The notes: generated by a model not told the origin, from the sequence alone. Counted from the stretch's first letter, positions 36,301 to 50,070 are shown. The stretch: DNA of 64,000 bases from Dryas octopetala (GCA_963921425.1 OY992837.1:16961896-17025895), one strand, 5' to 3'. Program-made: numbers and translations.

Positions 36301-39091
36301 GCAATTGTGCTTGATTTATGATGAGACAAAGACAATTTCTTGAGCCAGGACACCTACAAACAATAATGGTTTACCATGATTCATTTTTTGGGGTGACATA
36401 TAAGATATGCTATATTAATTTATATTTACAGCAAAGAAAAATAATAAAAGAAATCATGATCATTAGATCATATATATGTTTGATCAATATGATACGTACT
36501 AAATGAGATTCACGTGAATTATTTGGCTCAGATCAACTCTGTCATTGCATAAATGATTGAACTACTTGACGAATCTCGTCGAGTCGATATTCGATCATGT
36601 ACAAATCGTTTTAAAAAGAGGTCAAATTTCCAAAACTATTCAGTTTCAATGTTATAATAATAAGGATCTATTTGTACATGTCATCTGGAAAAATGAGACT
36701 TTCCAGGCATGAAGGGTCAGGGGTGAGGGGTTGCTTTGTACCATGACTTGCACACAAAAGGAACATCCAAAAGCAATGACACCATTCCAACTCTTCCAAA
36801 AACTTCCACCAAATAGTCAATGGCTAACTCCTCCCATCTCCTCTGATCCATCTAAAAGAAATGAAATGTAAAAATCAATATAGCTATCAAGATTTCAATA
36901 TATAGAAAAATTAAAATAATCTGCACATAGGGAAAATAAAAATAAAAACATCACCAGAAAGAAAGTAAAATATTGAAAAATAGAAACAGATTATGGAAAA
37001 TGAATCACCTTAAATTAATAACCGAGACAAGTAGAGAAAGGTATAGCTAATTGAATGAGAATGGATATCCCATATAAATAGAAGTATGTGGGAATTAAGA
37101 CAAAGCCATGTCCCCAAAATTAAGAAAAAGATGAACGTTTAGGTTTGTTGAAAATGGAAGAGAGCTATTAATTAATGTATATGTTTTACTTTTTCCAGAG
37201 TTATTATTGTATAATTAATACTACAACTATGAACAAATGACCTTTTGTCTCCAGAGGTTATAGGTTCGTACCTGTATTTTTAACATACATGTATTTTTTT
37301 TTTTTTAAGAATTAAAAAGTATATGTATAAATAATACTCAAAGAAACAAGCTAGATTTGGTAGGTTTCTTAATTAAGAAATAATAAATTTCTAATCAAAT
37401 GCTTGTTTCTCAAAGTTTAAATAGAAACTCATTAATTTTTAAGCTAAGGAAAATTACACAATATATCATTTATTACAGTACGTAGTTTGTAATCCTAATT
37501 GTGTACCCCCACTTAATTCAAGACTAAGCCTAATTAACTCTTATGACTAATTGTTAATTAAGGTAGAAAGACCATAATTTCCTAAATAATAAGTACAAGG
37601 TACCGAGTAATTCATATACTCTAATATCAATTGTAATTAATTTAATCATTAAAGACTTCAAGAGCATAATTAATATTTCCAAGACAAAATTAAGTTCACA
37701 ATGTATATTGTATATCACATTTCAACGAATGATTTTGTATTCACAATGAACAATTACATATATAGATATTAGATTAGATACATATGGTTGAGATACATTG
37801 AGATCCATCTTGATGAAAAATAGAAATTGAATTTTGTATATTTTTTTATTAAAATGAAAAACTAATACACTTGGAGTATTTATATTCTAATTAGAGATTA
37901 ACAAACCCAAGTAGGTTAGATGTAAGACAACGATTCCAACAATAATTTGTTAAGCGGTTCTAAGCGTGCGTGGCAATCCGTGTGACCTCCTCCTTTAGCT
38001 AGCTCTTTATCATGTGACACGTGGCTTTCTAATATGGATCCATCAATACATCTCACCTATATCACAATTATCGTCTGTTTCTCGGGATTATATAATACCA
38101 TGACCCTTCCATATATTATATCCATCAAGACTTCACCATTCTCTAAAATGCATACAGGCTTCAATGAAAGCTTGTTCGATCTTGCTCTCTTCAACATAAA
38201 GCTCTTGAGCTAAAATCTCTAAAGAAACTTTAAGGACTCTAGCTAGTCCAAGATTCTTGGACTCCATATTCCTCTATCATATCCATGTTGTCAATGGGGT
38301 TCGTATAAATGAAGAGACGATTTCTTGAAGTCCCAATTCCAATGAAGATACAATCCCTATTGCCACAAGACAGTAATGACACCATCTCCTTCAATTTCTC
38401 ATCTGCTAAGTCAAAAAAAATGAAAACATACAACAAATCAATATATAGTAGAATTGACAAAAGAATTAATGTCAAAATGTTAGAGAGACTAACAGATCCA
38501 CATCAACCAAACAATAAAAAGAGAAAGTACTAATGGTAAACCATTAGGGATATACGATATACCTCTGGTAAATCATTGATCCGATCTAATACATAATCGA
38601 GGACCTTCATATCCTTCATTAGCATCATCTTCATCTTCATCTTCATCTTGACTTTCTGTAGCTACCCCCAAACACAGCCTACAAATTCCCCCAAGTACCA
38701 TATGCTCTATCTCCTTTATCGAACTTAACCCCCAAATACACTATAAGAGAGTTCATATGTGCACATATCACCTCAATCTTGGATCAATTTATAGATAGAA
38801 TGGAGGTAGAAGGAGGGTAAGGGTTTGAAAAACAATGGGCTATGGGCTTCTAGGGTTTGCTTTTAGGTGAATTCTTATCTAGTCCAAGTTCTTCCCCCCA
38901 TATCTGTTTGGTATAAATATTTCTTTTTCTGTTGCAGATTGTTTGGTAAGTGTTTTAAATGTGTAACTACTATTTGAATACCATGAATAGTGAAATATAA
39001 GGAACAAGAAAAATACATTAATTATACATAAATTTATTCTTGTTTTTTTTTTTGTTAGTACTTTATTTTCTTTCTAAAACTTGTAAAATGT
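33359..39091. other. Gene-free AT-rich stretch
   Basis: No supported gene. The first 250 bp probably include the promoter and leader of the NEMP-like gene, but no clear TATA box could be assigned. 34590-34607 is a T-run; 35060-35270 carries repeated TTCGG..CGAATGAAC words shared with 15260-15450; 35329-35480 is a repeat shared with 41031-41165. The part 36000-39090 is unbroken low-complexity AT-rich DNA. Confidence 0.4.
35329..35480. repeat. Dispersed repeat, copy 1 (copy 2 at 41031-41165)
   Basis: Shares with 41031-41165 the block AACAAGAATGAAGAATCAAT, then CCCTTAAACATAG and TTACCTAA, ending in TTTGGTGGGG.TGGC...GACGGTAGA/GACAGTAGA. The similarity is clear in the middle and fades at both ends, so element borders cannot be placed. 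Confidence 0.7.
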
Positions 39092-39101
39092 TATATATGT
39101 A

Positions 39102-39749
39102 GAGTGCTTATATTCTCACCCCCTGTCATATTTCCACACCCACCATTAAATTTGAAAAAAAATATAAAAACACTCTTCTCACTTCCCATTATTCCTATAA
39201 TTACCTTTTGATATACCAACTCAAACACCCCCTACTAAACACTCTTCTTACCCCCCTTAACTACCATTCCACCCACCATCTTTTTTCCAAATAGTAGAAA
39301 AAGAATCTTATACACATCCTATAATTCATTCCTAAATTCCAAATTAAATCCCTAAAATTAATATTCAATTTCTAAATAAAAAAACATTAAAATAGAATAA
39401 ATTCTTGATCTAAAACTATAAATAAATAAATAATAAGGGTTTAGGGTAGAGAATAATCATACATTTTAATAGATGTATGAGCATCAACCAAATAGTATTA
39501 GCGATTCTAAGTTTTAGTGACAAAGTAAAATTAGGGTTTATGGAAAAAAAGAATTATGGAAAAAGATGGTTGTATGGGATGATAATGAAGGAGGGTGAGA
39601 AGAGTGTTTGAATTAGTATATCAAAGTGTATTATATATAGAAATAATGGGAGGTGGGAAGAGTGTTTTAATTTTTTTTTTCAAATTTAATGGTGGGTGTA
39701 AAAATAAGGTAGGTGGGGAAATAGGTTAGAGGGCGTGAATATAAGCACT
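39102..39749. mobile_element. 648-bp MITE with long inverted repeats
   Basis: Arms of about 150 bp are inverted copies (39102-39250 and about 39600-39749; landmarks GTGCTTATATTC, CACCCACCATTAAATTTG, ACACTCTTC.CAC). It is flanked by the 9-bp duplication ATATATGTA (39093-39101, 39750-39758), which could be read as 10 bp with a preceding T. The interior (39300-39590) is non-coding and includes a second, shorter inverted zone. The long arms and 9-bp duplication suggest a Mutator-like origin. It is a different family from the GGGATTAAT elements. Confidence 0.85.
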
Positions 39750-39758
39750 ATATATGTA

Positions 39759-41813
39759 ATATAAATTTAATTCTCAATGAAAGTTATGCCTCCTAGTAAA
39801 AATCTAATCGTTCGACTAAAGAAAGTCAAACTCTCAAAAAAGAAAATGCATATCACCACAATAAAAACTAATATTCTTACAACGTGCATATTTGTGAAAC
39901 TGAAATTGCTTTTGCATATATTAAATTTCAAAAAAATAAAATAAAGAAAAGTTGAAACAAATTAGAATTTAAAGAAAAAGTTAGTGAAAAGAAAACTAAA
40001 AGTGCATGGACGGAGGACGTACATGGATAGAGGACATGCATGGACGAAGTATGTGCATGGACGGAGTACTTGCATGAACTGAGTAAGTGCATGGATTGAG
40101 TACGTATTAGAAATAAAAGTTTTACGTACCGTTTTAATATATAAGTGCCATTGTTTGCTTGATTCATCACCCTGTTTACAAATGTGGATTGTTGTTTCTT
40201 AAAATACCTTGTTGCTTAATTAAGTGATTGTAGGAGTAAATAAGGTTTTCAACTCTTAGAATTTGTAGTTAATTAAGCTTTATGTTCTCTGATATTTGTT
40301 TCAACTTTGTGTGAGACCCTGTTAATTTTTTCCAAAATTATTTTTGGAGTTATTCACATTTTGATGATTCTAGAAAAATATTCTAGAATTATTTGAATTA
40401 TTTGTGATTTATTTAATTTTTTCAGAATTTATTTTTAGGAGTTTGAAATTTTCTGAAAAAAATAGAGAGGTACTTGAAAACCCAAAAATGGCAGTTGGGT
40501 TTGGGATAAAAAAATCATACCTTAATGGAGGGTGAACAAATTAAGAGGGGATGAGAGCTTGAGAGGAAACACAACACATTCATACTCTTGGAAGTTCAGA
40601 TTTGTAGGGGACATAAGGTGAGACTAGAGGGTAAGCTGGGTGGCTGCAGGGGCAGAACGTCATTGGGGCCAGGGAGGGCCTTGGCCCCCTATCTTTTTAA
40701 CTCATACCCATTGTTAGGGGAATTTTATTTATACCTAACAATTTTCTTTTTCTACCCAATACAATTTTTGACCAGGAAGAACCATTATATCCCACCATTA
40801 TATCCCACGATGAAATGACTACTGATGACAAATTATGTTTAAAATAAAAAACCGAATTTTCTTTCTATACTCAAACAACCTGAACCGTTCATCAACCTCA
40901 CTCTCAAACTCACTTTCAACCTCACTCTCCAAACCAACTCCAAACCCTAAACAATTTTTGTCCCCATATCATCCAAACAAGGGTTTTTTAGACGAATGAA
41001 GAGTGAAATCGTTCCTAAACAAGAATGAAGAATCATACAGAAACATCACAACTACCAACAAGAATGAAGAATCAATCCCTTAAACATAGAAAGGTTACCT
41101 AATTAATGAAAATTTGAAAATTTTAGGGTTTCCATGATTTGGTGGGGGTGGCAACGACAGTAGACGGTTGCGCTGGTAGCTATATATGACAGTTATTGTA
41201 TTATGTTTTTTAATTAATAATTGTCATACAATTACCGTTTTTTAATTGAAAACTATTGCACAATTATTGCCTTTTAATTGAAAACTATTACACAATTACC
41301 GTTTGTAGGCTTGGTAACTACATCACCATTCTTAAAATTGAGTCAAAATATTTTTGAAAGACATGATAGTAATTTAACACTAAAAATAATATAAGTCCAC
41401 CCAAATTGAGCTGGGTCTATTGACTATATGTAAATAACAAATGTGTATATGACAATTATGGAAACCTAAATTATATTGACTATTATAAAATTTTCAAATA
41501 TTTTATTAATTGATTTGTAAATCGCTATTCAATATCCATTCTGAAATTTACATATTCCCATAATTGGAATAATTCCCATACTTGTAATAATTGACATTGA
41601 GAGAGATTTTGCCTTTACTGAAAGAAGAAAAAAAAAAATCAATACCGCCTCTCTTAGTTTGCTGGGTTGATTGTTGATTGTTGAATAAAATACTAAAAGA
41701 CTCATTAATAGGTAAAGACATTGTATTTATCCTTTTTTTGGCCTCGGACAATGTATTTGTCTTTAATAACACTAGATCCAAATAAATATTTGAGATTAAT
41801 TATTAGATTGACT

Positions 41814-41818
<5 letters not shown>
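39759..41818. other. Gene-free AT-rich stretch
   Basis: No supported gene. 40010-40105 contains about seven short tandem copies of GCATGGACGGAGTACGT-like units. 40648 onward (CAGGGGCAGAACG, then GGCCAGGGAGGGCCTTGGCC) looks like a truncated transposon end. 41031-41165 is copy 2 of the dispersed repeat described at 35.3 kb. 41210-41310 repeats ATTGAAAACTATTGCACAATT. Confidence 0.4.
40008..40105. repeat. Short tandem repeat, ~17-bp unit
   Basis: Imperfect repeats of GTGCATGGACGGAGTAC / TTGCATGAACTGAGTAA type, five to six copies. Confidence 0.7.

Positions 41819-41902
<84 letters not shown>
41819..41902. repeat. (GA)n microsatellite
   Basis: Over 40 uninterrupted GA units at the left edge of the tandem array. 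Confidence 0.95.
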
Positions 41903-41905
<3 letters not shown>

Positions 41906-42239
41906 AACAAAAAACAACCATAACCACCACCATCACCAAGAGTAACTGGCTACTCTTCATGGTAGAAATACAGCAAGTGATGGTCGAGGCTCATAATGAA
42001 AATAAAAAAAATGACCCAAGAAAACGTGTCTGCATTGCACTTGAGCATATATGCAAAATCACACATAATAGTTCCTCATTTATAGTATTCATAACAAAAC
42101 CATTGACAATCTCACAGTGCATTGTCAAGATAACCCAATTACGGGACACCACTACTATTTGCAGTTGACTGAAGTCCCACAAATATAATTCAACATAATG
42201 AAGATGGAGCATACTAGGAAAAAAAATGTCTTTAGACAA

Positions 42240-42359
42240 GCCCTTCAGATCTCATAGCTATATCTAGTCTAAAATTGATGGTTAACTGCTGAATTATCAC
42301 CATGAGCCTCTTCACATCTACTGTACAAGCAAAAAAGAAAGAAAGAAAGAAAGAAAGAG

Positions 42360-42424
<65 letters not shown>

Positions 42425-42524
42425 TGATGATGATGATGCCTACAAATACAGTAAAAATGATAGAAAAGGCTCGTAACAATATTCCACAGAACCACTTCCA
42501 CAAATGAGTTTTCCATCATCAGGC
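42240..42524 (-). ncRNA. C/D-snoRNA-like hairpin module 1
   Basis: Minus strand: 5' GCC then TGATGATGG (C-box-like) and AAAACTCAT; 3' GCTATGAGATCTGA (D box CTGA) then AGGGC, which can pair with the 5' GCC. Inner arms GAGCCT/AGGCTC surround an (AG)n/(AT)n/(AAAG)n loop. Inferred from structure only; no known snoRNA recognised. Confidence 0.33.
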
Positions 42525-42856
42525 AAAAGAATTACAATATTATTCTAAGCCCGGAAATTGGTTGGCTCACTTGCAAACAAGAAAAGAGGAAGAAGAAACA
42601 TGTAAAAAAACAGAAGAAACATGTAAAAAAACAGAACGGATTACTAGAACAGCATCGCTACTTCAAATTCCCAAATACTCATAGCTAGAATAATACATCA
42701 AACAGTTATTTGCATTTTGACAAAGATTAGTCCAATGGATGACGGTAAAACAAGAAATCTACTAACAGATAAAGGAAGAGCATAATGGATAAGCATAACA
42801 AAAATCATTAAAAAAAATTCAATAAGCATATCATAGAAAAAAATTTCACTGGATAA

Positions 42857-42947
42857 GCCTTCAGATCTCATAGCTATATCTGGTCATCGATGGTTAACTG
42901 CTGGATTACCACTATGAGCCTCTTCACATATTCCAACTGTACAAGCC

Positions 42948-42994
<47 letters not shown>

Positions 42995-43126
42995 GGTGGT
43001 GGTGGTGATGGTGGTGATGGTGATGGTGATGGTGATGGTGATGACTAGTACAGCAAAAAAGATTGAGAAGGCTCATAATAATAATCCACAGAACCGCTCC
43101 CACAAATGAGTTTTCCATCATCAGGC
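42857..43126 (-). ncRNA. C/D-snoRNA-like hairpin module 2
   Basis: Minus strand: GCCTGATGATGG at the 5' end, ATCTGAAGGC at the 3' end (stem GCCT/AGGC). Inner stem TATGAGCCT/AGGCTCATA is perfect over 9 bp, and a further GGATTA/TAATCC pair lies outside it. The loop is a CAC/CAT-rich and (CT)n microsatellite. Confidence 0.38.
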
Positions 43127-43867
43127 AAAAGAATTACAATATTATTCTGAGCCTGCATATAGGTTGGTTTACTTGCAAAGATAGAGGAAGAAGAAGAAGA
43201 AAAAGAAAGAACATGTAAAGGCATAATACAAAGAAAGACAGGTAGACTGATGCTTACACTTTAAAAAACCAATGCTTATCTCTATGTAAGACAGAAAACA
43301 TGGCACAGCATCACTGCTTCAAAGTCCCGGACACAGTTTATCTCTACCGAATCAAGTGCTTGCACATTAAAAAAACAATCTAGCAAAACAAAATTACATT
43401 TGAAACACCTGTATCACAGCAAAACAAAAGAATTTCAATCAGAGTGATATATAGTTTTCTAGGTTGCATTTCCATCAATAATAACAGTTATAAACTGCTC
43501 AGATCCCAGTGCAATCATTGGTCCCCAAAAACTCACTTGACAGTTACACCAAACACCCCTACACAAGAGAAAAAAAATCCAATTCAAAAGTATGCCACTA
43601 TAAACTACCGGCAACAAGTACAAAACATAGTCATGTACAAAAGTGAATTTTAGACCAACTTCACACCAATTTCTTAACACCCAGAGAAAAATAAGGGTTT
43701 TTATGATCACCCATTTCACAACACAGTATAAACAATCAGTTGCTAATCAAAAAAATAAATATGAAAGTAAGGAAATTTGGGACCCAATTACACATGAATG
43801 GGTCAAACTGACTTGTTGGAGCTAAATCCACATATAGTTAATTGCTTATCACCAGATCTATGCAAAA

Positions 43868-44114
43868 GCCCTCAGAACTCATAGCTTTGAACAAGTCATT
43901 CACGGTTTGAAGCCAGTAGCGTTACTCAAAAGCCTTTACACTCCACAACACTACACATAAGTGTGTGCATGTCAGCATGTGTGTGTGTAAATATCATATA
44001 TATGTAGGGGAGAGAGAGAAGGAGGAGGAGGAGGAGGTGGTGGAAAAAGTGAGTAGAGGCTAATGAATCAAATCACGGTTACCACTCTAGATTTTCAATT
44101 TGGCATCATTGGGC
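43868..44114 (-). ncRNA. C/D-snoRNA-like hairpin module 3
   Basis: Minus strand: GCCCAATGATGCC at the 5' end and GAGTTCTGAGGGC at the 3' end (stem GCCC/GGGC). Inner arms TTAGCCTCTAC/GTAAAGGCT keep eight of nine pairs. The loop has a GGA-type rather than pure GA repeat. Confidence 0.35.
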
Positions 44115-44307
44115 ATTATAATTGAACCAAAAAATTAATACTAGTTATAATATCCATAACATAAGAAAAAAAGATTCAATGATGATGACAGATAAGAGTG
44201 ATATAGGTGTAAGGGTTTGAGTGTCAAGGTGGCTTTTATTATACTTTTCTAGGGATTGCTGTTAAAGACCTCAGACTTTTATAAAGAAAAGCCAAATCTA
44301 GTTTTGA

Positions 44308-44557
44308 GCCCTCAGACCCCATAGCAATAAAATGATAAAGACAGTGAAGCTTCATTGAAAGCCATTCAACATTTAGGAACACCACCCATCACCACAAATA
44401 ATAATAATAATAATAATAATAACAACAATAACTCTGACAGAAGAAGAAGAAGCAGTTGCAGCAGCTAGGATTGATGATGGTCAGAGTGGTGCAATAAATG
44501 GAGGCTTAAAATGAATACAAAAGCACTAGTCTGAAACATGAGTTTCCATCATTGGGC
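44308..44557 (-). ncRNA. C/D-snoRNA-like hairpin module 4
   Basis: Minus strand: GCCCAATGATGGAAACTCATG at start, ATGGGGTCTGAGGGC at end (stem GCCC/GGGC). The loop contains (ATT)n and (CTT)n repeats. The inner stem is weaker (AAGCC/GGCTT). Confidence 0.32.
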
Positions 44558-46181
44558 ACATAAAAAAGAATGCGCAAAAGCATTACCAAAAGAAACCACC
44601 ATATAAGTGGAGGAACCGTGTTTTTCATACAATCATAGCGTGAACTAACTTGTAGACAGGAAGAAGCATATGTCATATGTGTGCATGTATGCATGGACAA
44701 AATTCATGTACAATGAGCCACTGGTAAAGTAAACAATTTGCAGTAATTGTTATAAAAAAAAGGATAATGGAAAAATAAATACACACAAAAGACTTTTTTA
44801 TAAGGAAACTTCACCAACTCAAGGAAAAATGATTTAGATATCAAGTCAGCTCAACACAAACAGACTACAATGGCACTCTGTTCTGTAATTTGCAATCTTA
44901 TCGCAATAAACCGTTCAAAAGTTATAACCTTAGCATTTAATAAATAAAAAAAAAATGTTATACCTTAGCATCAGCATAAACCGAACTAAACTTAGAAAAC
45001 AGATTGAAAGTGATCAGAAACTATGTATTATAAAAATATATTCGATAAATCACTCTTATCGAACAATTTGTTTGCTTAAACATAAATCATTCCTGCATAA
45101 CACATAGCTTTCAAATCACAGACAATATGGGGTCCGCAGGCCCTCAAATCACATAGCTTTCATCAAATCATATCCGGCTTAATGCTAGTGGAATCTACCA
45201 AATCCTTCCCACACAACCAAGAAATACACCCATCCATACATATATACATACAAAGGATTTATATAGAAAGTGGAGAGGCAAATGAAATGAAGGCAGTTTG
45301 GTTGTTGGTTGCGTAGTGGAGTATAAAGGCTAATAATTAATCAAAATAAGGGTGAAGTCCAATAGGTGCGTGCATAAAGATATGCCAACACATGAAACAT
45401 GATGAAGATAAAGATATGACAAAGCATGGGACAGCATCCATCCACCAGAAGCAAGAAGCAAAACTCATTGTGACAAAACAAAAAACGGTATCCAAGCTCC
45501 GGGATTTTCACTAATTTCCAGTCTCAAAATTTAGAAAGACAACCTTTTCTTCCAAAACCACTTCCCGAAGAAAAAAGAAACAAGTTGCCCTCAGATACAT
45601 CATATCCAGAATTGTAATTTAGCTAATGAATTAAATATACACCTTAAATTTCTAAACTATCACTAGCAGATACAAAAATCACCCTAACATTGCAAAACTT
45701 GTAACCTACACCAATGCTAAAGGATTTCAACCAGGGTCCTAAATAGCTTTGCAGGCTGCATTTGCATCAATAATCGCAGTTAAACTGCTCAGAGCACAGT
45801 GCATGTATCACATTCTCCGCAATCCCACTTAACAGTTAACACCAAACACCCACTACCTATTAAAAAAGTTTCCATTTCAAAACAAAGCCATTATAAACTA
45901 CCAACCACAAATACAAACCATAGTCATGCACATAAGAAGGTTTTGCACAGACTAAACACCAAATGCCGTACACCAGGTAAAAGAAATAAGTTAATGAAAA
46001 CCCATTTCAGAACTAGTGCAATATAAGCAATCGGTAGCTAATAAAAAGCATAACTATGAAAGTAAGCAAATTTGGGACCCAATTATACATGCAAGGGTCA
46101 AATTGACTTGTTGCAGAATTTCGATCAGGTTTGGGGCTAAATCCCCAAATGGGTAATTGCGTATAATAAAATCTATGAAAA

Positions 46182-46295
46182 TGCCCTCAGATCTCATAGC
46201 TTTGAAACAGTCATTCACGGTTTAAATCCAGTGGCGTACATCAAAAGCCTTTACACTCCACATCACTGTAAGTGTATGTGTATGTATGTATGTAT

Positions 46296-46355
<60 letters not shown>

Positions 46356-46432
46356 GTGGTGAGTAAAGGCTAATGACGAAAAACAACCATGCTTTCCGCT
46401 CTTTAGATTTTCAATTGTTCCATCATTGGGCA
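46182..46432 (-). ncRNA. C/D-snoRNA-like hairpin module 5
   Basis: Minus strand: TGCCCAATGATGG at start and GAGATCTGAGGGCA at end, a perfect 5-bp terminal stem. Inner stem AGCCTTTAC/GTAAAGGCT (9 bp, perfect), and a further CATGGTT/AACCGTG pairing is possible. The loop is a long (CT)n repeat. Confidence 0.38.
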
Positions 46433-47305
46433 TCATACTTGAAACAAAAAAGAATGAACATCCAGAACACAAATCCAATGGACATTTAAATTAAATAACT
46501 TATTCATTAAGCCATGCCAAACCTTGACACATAAACAAGTAACAAATAATTTGATGGGCACTCTAAGAGTTCAATGGTTTCAAAAGTGCAGCACAAAGAT
46601 AGTCAAATTGATTGAGATATATTCAGCTCAGAGTTACTTAAACAGATACTAAAAAAGGTAGTCTGTTCTATAATTTGCAATCTTATAGCAATCAACCATT
46701 CAAATCAAAACCATGGCACCAGATTAAACTTAAAAAACTGATAGAAAGTAACAAGAAACTGTTAAAAAAAAAATCATTCAATAAATCACAATCTTATCAA
46801 ACACACCACCAAAAAAAATGATATATGCAATCCAAAATAAACCTCCCACACTCCAATCCATGCACTCACAGAGGAGTGCAGGAGGTTTATTTTTTAATGA
46901 AAATAACATTCACTCAGATCACATAGCTTTCATCAAATCTGATTGATGCTAATGGAATCTACCAAAAGCCTTCCCAAACCGATACTCACACACACACACA
47001 CACACATACATATGCGCGCGTGTGTACATAGATGCACAGGATCTATATAGTAAATGGAGAGGTGAAAGAAATGAAGGCAGTTTGGTCATTGGCGATAGGA
47101 TAGGGGATTATAAATTAACAAGGGTTAAGTCCAATACATGAATGTAAAGACGTTCCAATACAAGAAACATCAAGATGAAGATAAAGATTTGACAATGCAT
47201 AAGACAGCATCAGCCCACCAGAAGCAAAAAGAAAAATTCATGTATCCAAGCTCAAGATTTTTCAAGATTCTTCAACCCTACGTAACTAAGAAAAGAGAAA
47301 CAAAT

Positions 47306-47498
47306 AGCCCTCAGATACATCATATCCAAAATTGTGATTCAAGGATAGCATGGCTTTGATTTTCATTTTAAGCCTTTTAACATTTAAATGACAAGAACAA
47401 CAACAACCACCACCACCACCACAAAGACCAGAAGTGATGATCAAGGCTCATAATGGAAATCAAAGCAACCAACCAAGAATGAGTCTGCATCACAGGGC
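47306..47498 (-). ncRNA. C/D-snoRNA-like hairpin module 6 (short type)
   Basis: Minus strand: GCCCTGTGATGCAGACTCATTC at start is followed, 190 bases on, by ATGATGTATCTGAGGGC (stem GCCC/GGGC). Inner arms CATTATGAGCCTT/AAGGCTTAAAATG pair with two mismatches. The loop is GTT/GGT-rich. Confidence 0.35.
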
Positions 47499-47801
47499 AA
47501 ATGAACAAGATTACACTTGAGCATATGTTCAAGAATCATAAATATTAACTTCCCCTAGTACATATTAAACCAAAAGAAAAACTAAGTTCCATTGTCAAGG
47601 TAACCTTAGAGAGGATGCCTATGCTATGGTAATACAAGACAGAATAGACTTTAGAGGAGCATGATTGTAAATTAAAAAAAAATTTACAATCATAGAGGAG
47701 AACCTTAGATATCAATACAATACAATTAAAGCAATAACTAACGATCAAAAATAATTAAAGATTCAATAAGCATATCTGAAAAAAAAAATCTCTCATGACA
47801 A

Positions 47802-48136
47802 GCCTTCAGATCTCATAGCTATATCTGGTCATTGACGGTTATCCGCTGGATTATCCTTATGAGCCTCTTCACATCCTCAACCATACAAGCCAGAAAGAAA
47901 GTGAGGGGGAGAGAGAGACAGATAGAAAGAGAGAGAGAAAGAGAGAGACAGAGAGAGACAGAGAGAGAGAGACAGAGAGAGAGAGAGACAGAGAGATAGA
48001 GAGACAGAGAGACAGAGAGACAGAGACAGAGAGTGGTGATGATGATGATGATGACTAGTACAGAAAAAAGGATAGAAAAGGCCACTAAAAATAATCCACA
48101 GAACCCCTCCCACAAATGAGTTTTCCATCATCAGGC
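47802..48136 (-). ncRNA. C/D-snoRNA-like hairpin module 7
   Basis: Minus strand: GCCTGATGATGG start, ATCTGAAGGC end. Outer pair GGATTAT/ATAATCC is kept, while the GCC..GGC inner stem is partly broken. Close copy of module 10. The loop is an interrupted (CT)n with CTGT units. Confidence 0.36.
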
Positions 48137-48915
48137 AAATAAAGAAATTGCAGCATCATTCTGAGGAGAAATGTTTTGTATGTGTCCGATACACCACCTG
48201 GCATCATGACCTGGTGTTTCGGATGCAAACAATAATTTCTCCATTTGGAGGCTGCAAACAAGAAAAACTCAGACAATCACAAGTAGAGCATGCAAAGACA
48301 GAGGACGAACAAATAACAGGTAGATCTGGTAATCACCACAGCATCATTGCTTCCAATTTTCAAATACGTAAGCCTAAAATAATATCTAAAGTACCACTAC
48401 AGATGCAGAAATTGCACTCTAACATTGCAACACCTGTACCACAGAAATGCAAAAGGTTCAACCAGGATCATACATGGCTAGATCTAGGCTGCATTTCCAT
48501 CAATAATTGCACTTAAAAACTAACTGCTCAGAGCCCAGTGCATGTATTATCATTTCCCACAATCCCACTTAACAGTTAACACCAAACACCCACTACCCAT
48601 TAAGAAAATATCCATTTCAAAACTAAGCCATTATAAACTACCAGCCACAAATACAAACCATAGTCATGCACATAAGAGAATTTTGGGCCAACTAAACATC
48701 AAATGCCGCACACCAGACAAAAGAAATAAGGATGGTGATGAAACCCAATTTCAGAACCAGTGCAGTGCAAGCAATCATGAGCTATATAAAAGCATAACTA
48801 AGAAAATAAGAAAATTTGGGGCCCAATTACACTTGAAAGGGTCAAACTGACTTCTTGCGGAATATAGATCAGGTTTGGGGCTAAAACCCCTAATGGGTCA
48901 TGAAATTTGTGTAAA

Positions 48916-49025
48916 TGCCCTCAGATCTCATAGCTTTGAACGAGTCATTCGCAGTTTAAAGCCACTGGCATTCATCAAAAGCCTTTACACTCCACGACAC
49001 TGTAAGTGTATGTGTGTGTATGTAT

Positions 49026-49104
<79 letters not shown>

Positions 49105-49181
49105 GTGGTGAGTAAAGGCTAATGACGAAAAACAACCATGCATTCCGCTCTTTTGATTTTCAATTGTTCCATCACTGGGCA
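48916..49181 (-). ncRNA. C/D-snoRNA-like hairpin module 8
   Basis: Minus strand: TGCCCAGTGATGG start, GAGATCTGAGGGCA end. Inner stem AGCCTTTAC/GTAAAGGCT intact. Close copy of module 5, with a longer (CT)n loop. Confidence 0.37.
49027..49100. repeat. (GA)n microsatellite in module 8
   Basis: About 37 GA units. The matching tract in module 5 (46297-46351) is shorter, so the tract changed length after the unit duplicated. Confidence 0.9.
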
Positions 49182-50070
49182 TCATACTTACAACAAAAAA
49201 GAATGAACATCACACAAATCCAATGGACATTTAAATTAAATAACTTATTCATTAAGCCATGCCATACCTTGACACATAAACAAGTAACAAATAATTTGAT
49301 GGGCACTCTAAGAGTTCAATGGTTTCAAAAGTGCAGCGCAAAGGTAGCCAAAATTGATTGAAATATATTCAGCTCAGAGTTACTTAAACAGATACTCAAA
49401 AAGGTAGTCTGTTCTATAATTTGCAATCTTATAGCAATCAACCATTCAAATCAAAACCTTGGCACCAGATTAAACTTGAAAAACTGATTGAAAGTACCAA
49501 GAAACTGTTATTAAAAAAAATCATTCAATAAATCACAATCTTATCAAACACACCACCAAAAAAAATGATATATGCAATCCAAAATAAACTTCCCACACTC
49601 CAATCCATGCGCTCACAGAGGAGTGCAGGAGGTTTATTTTTTAATGAAAATAACATTCACTCAGATCACATAGCTTTCATCAAATCTGATTGATGCTAAT
49701 GGAATCTACCAAAAGCCTTTGTACACCGATACACACACACATACATATGCGCATGTGTGTACATAGATGCACAGGATCTATATAGAAAATGGAGAGGTGA
49801 AAGAAATGAAGGCAGTTTGGTCATTGGCGATAGGATAGGGGAATATAAATTAACAAGGGTTAAGTCCAATACATGAATGTAAAGACGTTCCAATACAAGA
49901 AACAGCAAGATGAAGATATAGATTTGACAATGCATAAGACAGCATCAGCCCACCAGAAGCAAAAAGAAAAACTCATGTATCCAAGCTCAAGATTTTTCAC
50001 TAATAGACAGTGAGAATTAAAAAGAAAACCATTTCTTCAACCCTACGTAACTAAGAAAAAAGAAACAAAC

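Noticed and set aside
37255..37290. GGTTATAGGTTCGTACC as a tRNA B box
   Set aside because: No A box at normal spacing and no cloverleaf.
40645..40700. CAGGGGCAGAACG...GGCCTTGGCCCC as an hAT end
   Set aside because: No partner end within reach; recorded only as a possible truncated terminus.
43108..43130. CAAATGAGTTTTCCA, a partial resemblance to plant miR828
   Set aside because: Only about 14 of 22 bases agree, and no miRNA-type hairpin with a matching star strand surrounds it.
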